The notes under the pieces are model-generated. The model searched no databases, was not told the origin of the DNA, and worked only from the letters and a program-made list of their open reading frames with translations. Positions 1-6,600 of a DNA stretch of 7,939 nt are shown here, piece by piece. The stretch covers positions 1 to 7,939 of the forward strand of contig JAMOSL010000193.1 in assembly GCA_027063105.1 (NCBI GenBank). Reading direction: 5' to 3'. This stretch comes from Campylobacteraceae bacterium (GTDB lineage: Bacteria > Campylobacterota > Campylobacteria > Campylobacterales > Sulfurovaceae). Position numbers and translations under genes: made by a program. Position 1 is the first letter of the stretch; each line of letters opens with the position of its first letter.

Positions 1-10
1 ATTAAAATAT

Positions 11-63
11 AGTCTTTTGAAGGTTTGTTTATCTAAAAGTAACAACTATCAAGCAAAAAGACT
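11..63 (-). terminator. Possible weak intrinsic terminator after the zinc-ribbon gene
   Basis: On the minus strand the word AGTCTTTT (63 to 56) is followed 37 nt later by its exact complement AAAAGACT (18 to 11), and then by a U-rich but interrupted tract (TATATTTTAAT, 11 to 1). The first arm lies in the last codons of the zinc-ribbon gene and the second arm lies past its stop. The stem is AT-rich with only two G:C pairs, the loop is long and the U-tract is broken, so this would be a poor terminator. It may be chance in AT-rich sequence. Confidence 0.22.
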
Positions 64-267
64 ACCTTCTTCTATTGTTTCTATTTTTTTCTCTATCTCT
101 TTAAATATACCTTCCGAACAATTACTGCAGATATACCGATAATTTTGCATATCATAATATATCTTATCACCTACATTTATATCACTATAACACTCTGTAC
201 AAACTTTTGTCACTTGTGTTAGAATTTTTACTGTTGCTACCTGCTCTAAAAAATATTGTCCACTCAT
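49..267 (-). CDS. Small four-cysteine (zinc-ribbon-like) hypothetical protein
   Basis: This encodes a 72-residue protein of unknown function. Two CxxC pairs, C23/C26 and C47/C50, are separated by 20 residues rich in Tyr, Ile and Asp. That spacing is typical of a small structural zinc ribbon or treble-clef knuckle and suggests one bound Zn(II). The segment after the second pair (about 52 to 67) is Glu/Lys-rich and probably helical. No signal peptide or membrane segment is visible, so it is likely cytoplasmic. The ATG at 267 immediately follows the TAG of the upstream TPR gene with no spacer, and a strong AAGGAG lies in the last codons of that gene, so the two are translated from one message. 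The gene ends in TGA. The role is unknown. A zinc-stabilised adaptor working with the TPR protein is an inference from gene order only. Confidence 0.75.
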   Translation of the reverse strand: MSGQYFLEQVATVKILTQVTKVCTECYSDINVGDKIYYDMQNYRYICSNCSEGIFKEIEKKIETIEEGSLFA

Positions 268-912
268 CTAAATTTTCTCCTTTTTAATTTGTTGAATCAT
301 ATATTTAGCCTCTGCTAACTCTTCATCTAGTTTTAAAGCTTCTTGATATAATTCTACAGCCTCTTTAAATTCTTGTATATCATATTTTGTATTTGCATAA
401 TTAAAGTAATGTGGTGCATAATCTCTATCTAATTCTATTGATTTTTTATGATATTCAATTGCTTTATCATCTTCTCCTAATTTATGAAGAATATTAGCAA
501 GTGAGGCATAAGCCATATCATCTGAAGAATTTTTATCTATTACTTTTTGATAATACTCTCTAGCCCCATTAAAGTCATTTATACTATTTAAGACAAAAGC
601 ATATCGACTAAATAGCTCTATATTATCCTTGTCTATAATTAATGCACTCTCTAAAGCTTTTTTTGCATCTATCATATCATCTTTTTGGACAGCATTATCA
701 GCCATAGAAATCAACTCTTCTAATCTTGTTGGCTCAATTTTAGGTTTAGAAAATGTTTTATCAAATCTATTGATACCACCTATTTGAGCATCATCGGTTT
801 TAGCTTCATAATCAATACCTCGTTTAGGATAATCCTGACTAAAGAGTTTTTTAAAAAATGTGTAAAAGATAACAGCTGATATGGTTAATAGAATAAGTTG
901 AAAAAATGTCAT
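268..912 (-). CDS. Membrane-anchored tetratricopeptide repeat (TPR) protein
   Basis: The protein has 214 residues from the ATG at 912. Residues about 2 to 22 form one hydrophobic segment (FFQLILLTISAVIFYTFF) followed by Lys-Lys. This suggests an N-terminal membrane anchor with the rest most likely in the cytoplasm (positive-inside rule). A polar linker runs to about residue 60. At least three, probably four, TPR units follow at about 64-97, 98-131, 133-165 and 167-200. The clearest are the last two, with patterns such as YASLANILHKLGEDDKAIEYHKKSIELD and a similar unit ending in EALKLD. TPR arrays bind peptides or partner proteins, and the ligand cannot be read from the sequence. A longer reading from TTG at 927 is disfavoured because that TTG overlaps the GGAG ribosome site of the ATG start. 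The stop TAG abuts the ATG of the downstream zinc-ribbon gene. The fold is certain, the function is not. Confidence 0.88.
   Translation of the reverse strand: MTFFQLILLTISAVIFYTFFKKLFSQDYPKRGIDYEAKTDDAQIGGINRFDKTFSKPKIEPTRLEELISMADNAVQKDDMIDAKKALESALIIDKDNIELFSRYAFVLNSINDFNGAREYYQKVIDKNSSDDMAYASLANILHKLGEDDKAIEYHKKSIELDRDYAPHYFNYANTKYDIQEFKEAVELYQEALKLDEELAEAKYMIQQIKKEKI
277..282 (-). promoter_or_regulatory. Shine-Dalgarno for the zinc-ribbon gene, inside the TPR gene
   Basis: AAGGAG on the minus strand (282 to 277) lies 9 nt before the ATG at 267, within the codons for the last Lys-Glu-Lys of the TPR protein. It supports this start, and therefore the reality of the small gene. It also implies that termination of the TPR frame and initiation of the small frame take place at the same spot. 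Confidence 0.7.
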
Positions 913-921
913 AAGTAGTAA

Positions 922-925
922 CTCC
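922..925 (-). promoter_or_regulatory. Shine-Dalgarno that fixes the TPR gene start
   Basis: GGAG on the minus strand (925 to 922) is 9 nt upstream of the ATG at 912. The alternative TTG at 927 would sit on top of this GGAG and has no purine-rich site of its own upstream. The ATG start is therefore preferred. Confidence 0.6.
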
Positions 926-940
926 AAGAAATATAATCGT

Positions 941-946
941 ATTATA
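941..946 (-). promoter_or_regulatory. Candidate -10 box for the TPR/zinc-ribbon pair
   Basis: A perfect TATAAT on the minus strand (946 to 941) would start transcription near 934, leaving a leader of about 22 nt that includes the GGAG at 925. No good -35 hexamer is visible. This is common for epsilonproteobacterial sigma-70 promoters, which rely on the -10 and upstream AT tracts. Such a hexamer can also occur by chance in AT-rich DNA. Confidence 0.45.
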
Positions 947-978
947 GGTGAATATTACTAATAGAATAATAAAATTTC

Positions 979-987
979 TGATACTAT
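979..987 (+). promoter_or_regulatory. Candidate extended -10 element for msrB
   Basis: TGATACTAT on the plus strand has the TGn extension and a 4-of-6 match to TATAAT. Transcription would begin near 994, giving a leader of about 29 nt before the msrB ATG. It lies in the 110-nt divergent gap shared with the TPR gene promoter. The evidence is a weak motif in a suitable place. Confidence 0.33.
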
Positions 988-1022
988 TGTATTAAATTAA
1001 AAATGAAATATAGGGATTTATT

Positions 1023-1418
1023 ATGTCATATAAAATAATATTAAATAAAAAAGCTTTGAAAGAAAAATTAAACCCATTAGAGTACAATGTATGTCTAAAC
1101 CAAGGAACAGAACCACCATTTCAAAATATATATTGGAATGAAAAATCTAATGGAATATATAATTGTAAATGTTGTAATAATCATCTTTTTAACTCAAATG
1201 CAAAATTTGATTCAGGTACAGGTTGGCCAAGCTATTTTCAGCCTATAGATAAAAATTCGATAGAACTAATAGTAGATAAAACTCATGGTATGACGAGAAC
1301 AGAAGCTAGATGCTCATCGTGTGGATCACATCTTGGTCATCTATTCCCTGATGGACCAACTCCAACAGGAGAGAGATATTGCATAAATTCTGCTTCCTTA
1401 GACTTAATTAGTGACTAG
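1023..1418 (+). CDS. msrB: Peptide-methionine (R)-S-oxide reductase MsrB
   Basis: This enzyme reduces methionine-R-sulfoxide in proteins or as the free amino acid, repairing oxidative damage. The 131 residues form a complete single-domain MsrB. Visible hallmarks are GTEPPF at 28-33, DSGTGWPS at 63-70, the two zinc CxxC pairs C48/C51 and C97/C100, HLGHLFPDGP near 103-112, and the catalytic RYCINSASL with C120. No signal peptide is seen, so it is cytoplasmic. The position that holds the resolving Cys in the E. coli enzyme (SGCGWPS) is Thr66 here, so recycling may use another cysteine such as C24 or C50, or a direct reductant. The start is supported by AGGGA at 1012-1016, 6 nt before the ATG. 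It is not fused to MsrA and no msrA is nearby. Its stop overlaps that of the convergent DUF4214 gene. Confidence 0.96.
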   Translation: MSYKIILNKKALKEKLNPLEYNVCLNQGTEPPFQNIYWNEKSNGIYNCKCCNNHLFNSNAKFDSGTGWPSYFQPIDKNSIELIVDKTHGMTRTEARCSSCGSHLGHLFPDGPTPTGERYCINSASLDLISD

Positions 1419-3124
1419 ATAGAATCTTCTGTTAGATAAACTTCAAATCCTCTAAATGAACCTGCTAAGAGAGCTTTTCCTCCACTCTCTTCTAGTTCAT
1501 ACTGAACCATTACTGAATCAACTTCCCAATCTTCTGGACTCATTCCAAAGTTCTTATTCTCTGCTCCTTCTGGAGGATTTTTTTGTAATTCATCTAAAAC
1601 TGCTAATAGATTTTGATATGAAATATTTACTCTATATAAATTATTCCATTTACCATCATCCGATGTTTTTTTAGATATATCACTTGTTATCTCTTTTGCT
1701 GTTTGAGATTTAGGAGATTTTGTCGACCACCAAGAGCTATCATCGATTAAAGTTGCAACATGAGCTATATTTGTAGTTGGATCAAATTTTATACCTGCTT
1801 TTTCCTCTATCCAAGCATCACCAATTAAATATATTGCAATAACAAAATTTAATTTTTCACCTGTTTTCTTATTATTTAAAAATAATCCATAAGATACACT
1901 ACCACCTGTATTTGTAGAATAATTTGCATAAATTGGATTATCAAAATATGCTTGAAGTGCTAAATTACCTTTTTTATCTGAACTCCATGGAGAGGTTAAA
2001 GAAGATGATAATAATTGATATGTAAATGTTGTTTGTGGACCACCATAAGTTATAGACTGTTCAGGAGTATCATATAAATTTATCGTTGTACCAATTGCTA
2101 AACTACTATCAATACATTCTGACTGAACTATACTACCACTGCTATCACCACTTGATGCAGTTGTTCCTATTCCAATATTTGATGAACCATTTCTTACATC
2201 AAGACCTGTAAATTCTGCATTATTTGGATAAAAATCATAACTTCCACCATTCATATATTTTGTGACAGGATTTAAATATCTAATATCTAAAAATGGTTGA
2301 AGATTTCCATTTTTGGGATTTGAAATTAGATTCTGCACATCAGATAAGTGTTCTGTATAAGCATCTGTTGGAGTTAAATATGCTAAATACTGAATTGTCT
2401 TATTACTACTACATTTAGAAGATATAAAAGTTACTTTCTCATCATCATCTTGGAAAACAGGAGTAAATGGTCGCTCTCCTCTATTATCTGAACTTGTATA
2501 TTCATGATATTTTTCTTCTAAACCTTTAATACTATCTTTTATATTATCTATTAATCCATTAATCTTATCCTGTAAATAATTACTACTAGCAATACTTTTA
2601 TCTAATTCTTCAAAATCAACTTTAGCTTTTCGAGTATATTCTTCTTTTTCTATATTTTTATTATCTTTCATAAATTGACTAGCAAAATTAGATTTAGTTA
2701 ATAAAGTTTTAGCATCATCTCCTACTGCTCCATTTATCATAGCTAATATAAAAGTGTCTTTCGATATTGTCGAATTATCTAACTCTTTAGTCCAATAGGT
2801 TAATCCCTTTTCATCAGAAGTTCGATCAAATAAATTTGTGTAAACTGTATTAATAAATTCAAAAGTAGATAAATCCTTTGGATATTTTGACTGTGTTTCA
2901 TATTGATCAAAAAAACTTTTAGCGATATTTTCTATATCCAATCCACTATCATTAGTCCAATAATTCAAACCATCTGCATCTGGAATGCGATCAAATGTAG
3001 CAATGTATAATTTAATTAATTCATCTTGTGATACAAGGTTCTTATTTATATCATTAGCTGTTATAGTCGAAAATGTTAAAATAATAGCTATTAATATAGC
3101 TAAATTGGATTGATTCTTTTTCAT
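1415..3124 (-). CDS. Secreted DUF4214-domain protein with unassigned C-terminal region
   Basis: The protein has 569 residues. Residues 1 to about 23 are a Sec signal peptide: Lys-Lys, a hydrophobic core, and likely cleavage after TITA before Asn24. Two DUF4214 units follow at about 36-80 and 91-132, with matching cores LYIATFDRIPDADGLNYWT and VYTNLFDRTSDEKGLTYWT. This domain is common in exported, often surface-associated proteins, and its function is not settled. Residues about 160-210 are charged and probably helical or coiled coil. The remaining part, about 230-569, is rich in Ser, Thr, Gly, Tyr and Asn with alternating hydrophobic stretches, suggesting a beta-rich fold. I do not recognise its family. 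Its only cysteines, C238 and C337, could form a disulfide outside the cytoplasm. The ATG is supported by AAAGGA at 3136-3131 and a promoter motif just upstream. The gene looks monocistronic and sits tail to tail with msrB. A surface, matrix or carbohydrate-binding role is inference. Confidence 0.85.
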   Translation of the reverse strand: MKKNQSNLAILIAIILTFSTITANDINKNLVSQDELIKLYIATFDRIPDADGLNYWTNDSGLDIENIAKSFFDQYETQSKYPKDLSTFEFINTVYTNLFDRTSDEKGLTYWTKELDNSTISKDTFILAMINGAVGDDAKTLLTKSNFASQFMKDNKNIEKEEYTRKAKVDFEELDKSIASSNYLQDKINGLIDNIKDSIKGLEEKYHEYTSSDNRGERPFTPVFQDDDEKVTFISSKCSSNKTIQYLAYLTPTDAYTEHLSDVQNLISNPKNGNLQPFLDIRYLNPVTKYMNGGSYDFYPNNAEFTGLDVRNGSSNIGIGTTASSGDSSGSIVQSECIDSSLAIGTTINLYDTPEQSITYGGPQTTFTYQLLSSSLTSPWSSDKKGNLALQAYFDNPIYANYSTNTGGSVSYGLFLNNKKTGEKLNFVIAIYLIGDAWIEEKAGIKFDPTTNIAHVATLIDDSSWWSTKSPKSQTAKEITSDISKKTSDDGKWNNLYRVNISYQNLLAVLDELQKNPPEGAENKNFGMSPEDWEVDSVMVQYELEESGGKALLAGSFRGFEVYLTEDSI

Positions 3125-3150
3125 TAAAAGTCCTTTGTATTATAAATATT

Positions 3151-3159
3151 ATTATATCA
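3151..3159 (-). promoter_or_regulatory. Extended -10 promoter for the DUF4214 gene
   Basis: On the minus strand TGATATAAT (3159 to 3151) is a full TGn plus TATAAT match. Transcription would begin near 3144, leaving a leader of about 20 nt containing the AAAGGA ribosome site. A second TATAAT at 3144-3139 would start transcription inside the ribosome site and is less likely. The motif lies in the 46-nt gap after the YrdC-like gene, where no terminator hairpin is visible, so some readthrough from the carB cluster is also possible. Confidence 0.5.
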
Positions 3160-3170
3160 TAATTAAATAA

Positions 3171-3623
3171 CTATCTAATTCTCTTTATACTTTTTATTGT
3201 AATTCTAAATATATTTGAAGCTTCACTATTTTTATTTAACTTAGAGAAAGAGATTATAATATCTGCATTATCCTCTGCAAATATCTTATTATATTCTTCT
3301 CCACTTATATTCGCTGAAGTTGTATATGTCTCTTCTAATTTATCTATTAGATTTTTATGTTGTATATTCTTAACTAATCTATATGAATTTCCATTTGGAA
3401 AAATAAATGTAGACCTGTTTGCTCTTCTGACTTGATTTTTATATTTTTGAGGGACTCTTGTTAGTGATTTTAATTTTTCTAGAGAAGACAAAGCTGTTAT
3501 ATATTCTTTATCCGATGGGCGTTTTTTTACTATATCTAAACAACTACTAGATTTTGAAATAAATCCGATAGTTGTATCTGTTGGAGTAAGAAAAACTTTT
3601 TTACTCCATTTATCTCTTAACAT
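3171..3623 (-). CDS. Short Sua5/YciO/YrdC (TsaC)-like protein
   Basis: The full-length family makes threonylcarbamoyl-AMP from threonine, bicarbonate and ATP, the first step of t6A modification of tRNAs that read ANN codons. This protein keeps the family landmarks in order: FLTPTDTTIGF (11-21, compare YPTETVYGL), a basic KKRPSDK (33-39, compare KxRP), a shortened centre with FIFPNGNSYRLVK (73-85) and TSANISGE (102-109). It is only 150 residues against about 190 for E. coli TsaC, and the WPGPxT segment is not recognisable. It may be a compact lineage-specific TsaC or a paralogue with another role. The ATG at 3623 is 3 nt after the carB stop and has no clear Shine-Dalgarno, so translation probably depends on ribosomes finishing carB. 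No signal peptide is visible. Family membership is fairly sure and activity is uncertain. Confidence 0.8.
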   Translation of the reverse strand: MLRDKWSKKVFLTPTDTTIGFISKSSSCLDIVKKRPSDKEYITALSSLEKLKSLTRVPQKYKNQVRRANRSTFIFPNGNSYRLVKNIQHKNLIDKLEETYTTSANISGEEYNKIFAEDNADIIISFSKLNKNSEASNIFRITIKSIKRIR

Positions 3624-3626
3624 ATT

Positions 3627-6600
3627 CTATTTTAGATAATCTTGTAATGCTTTAGGAATTAACTCTCCACCACTATTCTTTAACTCTTTAATTGCTAAAG
3701 CTGTAGCTTTTGCTCCTGCTATTGTTGTAAAATATGCAACACTATTACTAAGAACTGACTGTCTGATAGATTTAGCATCATCTTTACTTGCTTTATTATC
3801 ACTTGTATTAATTGCTAAAACTATCTCTTCATTTTTAATCATATCATCAATATTAGGACGACCCTCTGATATTTTCAATACCTTTGTCGATTTAATTCCT
3901 GAATCTTCAAGTGCTTTATAAGTTCCAGAAGTTGCAACAATTTCAAATCCTAAGTCGCTAAATGATTTACCGATTTCACCTGCAAATTGTTTATCACTTT
4001 CAGTCAAAGATATAAATATTTTACCCTCTAAAGGAATATTATTTTTACTAGCAAATTGACTTTTAGCAAAACTCATACCAAAGTTATAACTAATCCCCAT
4101 AACTTCACCTGTACTTTTCATCTCTGGTCCTAAAATTAAATCCGACCCTGGTAATTTATTAAATGGAAATACTGCCTCTTTAACAGCTACATGACCTTTT
4201 AGATTAGGTTCTAAAATATCTTTATCAAAATTAACAACATTGAATGTATCATAATATTTTAATGCTTCTCTTAAATCACCTTGAATCATAACTCTAGTAG
4301 CCACTTTAGCTAATGGGACACCTGTTGCTTTTGATACAAATGGAACAGTTCTACTTGCTCTAGGATTTACCTCAATTAGATAAATTTCACCTCTATGTAT
4401 AGCATATTGAATATTTAAAAGCCCAATAACGCCTAAACCTAAAGCTATTCTTGCAGTTTGAGCTTTAACTTTATCTTGCATATCCATAGATATTGATACT
4501 GGAGGAAGAGAACATGCACTATCACCAGAGTGAATTCCTGCCTCTTCAATATGTTGCATAACAGAACCGATATATACATCTTTTCCATCACAAATTGCAT
4601 CAACATCTAGCTCTATTGCATTATCTAAAAATTTATCAATAAGAACTGGAGCATCATTTGATACACTAACTGCTTCATCCATATATTTTCTTAATTCTTT
4701 ATCACCATAAACTGTTCTCATACCTCTACCACCAAGCACAAAACTAGGACGAACTAAAACAGGATAACCAATTCTATTAGCTATTATCATAGCTTCATCT
4801 TTCGCAAATGCCGTTCCATTGTCTGGCTGTTTTAAACCTAATTTATTAATAAACTTAGAAAATTGCTCTCTATCTTCTGCCAAATCAATAACTTTAGCTG
4901 TTGTTCCAGATATTTTAGCTCCAATAGCTGTCAAACCTTTAGCTAATTTTAATGGAGTTTGTCCTCCAAAATGAACAATTACACCATCTGGATTTTCTAT
5001 CTCTATTACATTTCGAACTCTCTCAAAGTCTATTGGTTCAAAATATAATATATCTGAAGTATCATAATCTGTAGAAACAGTCTCTGGATTACAATTATAC
5101 ATAATAGATTCTATTCCCATATCTTCTAATGCAAAAGATGCATGAACACAACAGTAATCAAATTCGATACCCTGTCCTATTCTATTTGGACCTCCACCAA
5201 TTACTAAAACTTTTTTCTTTTTAGAGGCTAATCTCTCTTCTTTTGGTATTTTAGTAATATTTATAGTTGAATATAAATATGGAGTCAACGCTTTGAATTC
5301 AGCTGAACAAGTATCAACTTCATTATATTCTAATGCAACTTTTTGCTTATCTCTTGCATTATATATATCATTTTCTGTTAATTCTAAACCATCTTTTTTA
5401 TTAATAACTTTAGCAATCATTGCATCACTAAAGCCCTCAGACTTAACTTTTCTAAGTTGTATTGAATTGCTTAAAAGCGATATATCCATATCTTTTTCTT
5501 GTTGTGCCAACTCTTCAAATTGATATAAAAACCATCTATCTATTTTAGATAATTCAAATATATCATCAACACTCATACCTCTTCTAAATCCTTCAAATAC
5601 ATATAGCATTCTATTCTCATTAGAACGACGAATTTCATGAATTAATTCATCTTCATCACAATCAATCTCATTAAAACCAATTAATCCAGTTTCCAATGAA
5701 CATAATGCTTTTTGAAAAGACTCTTTAAATGTTCTACCCATACTCATAACTTCACCAACACTCTTCATCGCTGTAGTAAGTGTAGAATTTGCCATTGGGA
5801 ATTTTTCAAAAGTAAATCTTGGCATCTTTGTAACAATATAATCTATAACTGGTTCAAATGATGCTGGAGTTCCTGTAATATCATTAGTTATTTCATCTAA
5901 GGTAAATCCAACGGCAAGAAGAGTTGCTACTTTAGCAATAGGATAACCTGTAGCTTTACTGGCCAATGCTGAACTTCTACTAACTCTAGGATTCATCTCA
6001 ATTACAATCATTCTTCCAGTATCTGGATTTATAGAAAACTGAACATTTGAACCACCAGTATCAACACCAACTTCTCTTAAAATCTTAAAAGAAGCATTAC
6101 GCATATTTTGATACTCTTTATCAGTAAGCGTTAATGCTGGAGCGATTGTTATACTATCTCCTGTATGTACTCCCATTGGATCAAAATTTTCAATAGAACA
6201 TACTATGATGCAATTATCAGCCTTATCTCTAATAACTTCCATTTCGTACTCTTTCCAACCTAAAAGAGACTCTTCTACTAAAATTTCTGATATTGGAGAT
6301 GCATCTAATCCACCTTGAACTATCTTTTTATACTCATCCATATTATAAGCAACACCACTACCACCACCTGCAAGAGTATATGAAGCTCTAATAATTAATG
6401 GAAAACCTATATTTTTAGCTGCATCTAAAGCCTCATCCATATTATATGCATATTGAGATATAGGTAAATCCATGCCTATTTTAATCATTGCCTTTTTAAA
6501 TTCTTGTCTATCTTCACCCTTTTTGATAGCATTTGGAGTTGCTCCCAAAAATTCTATACCATCTAGCATACCTTTTTCATGCATACTCATAGCAACATTA

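Noticed and set aside
913..927. Longer TPR protein starting at TTG 927
   Set aside because: The TTG overlaps the GGAG that serves the ATG at 912, and nothing upstream resembles a ribosome site.
1456..1674. Plus-strand open frame of 72 codons
   Set aside because: It lies wholly inside the minus-strand DUF4214 gene, has a composition typical of an antisense shadow (Leu and Ser rich), and has no ribosome site or family signal.
5293..5523. Plus-strand open frame of 76 codons
   Set aside because: It is antisense to the oligomerisation region of carB, whose protein is fully conserved there. The predicted protein is a Ser/Leu-rich shadow.
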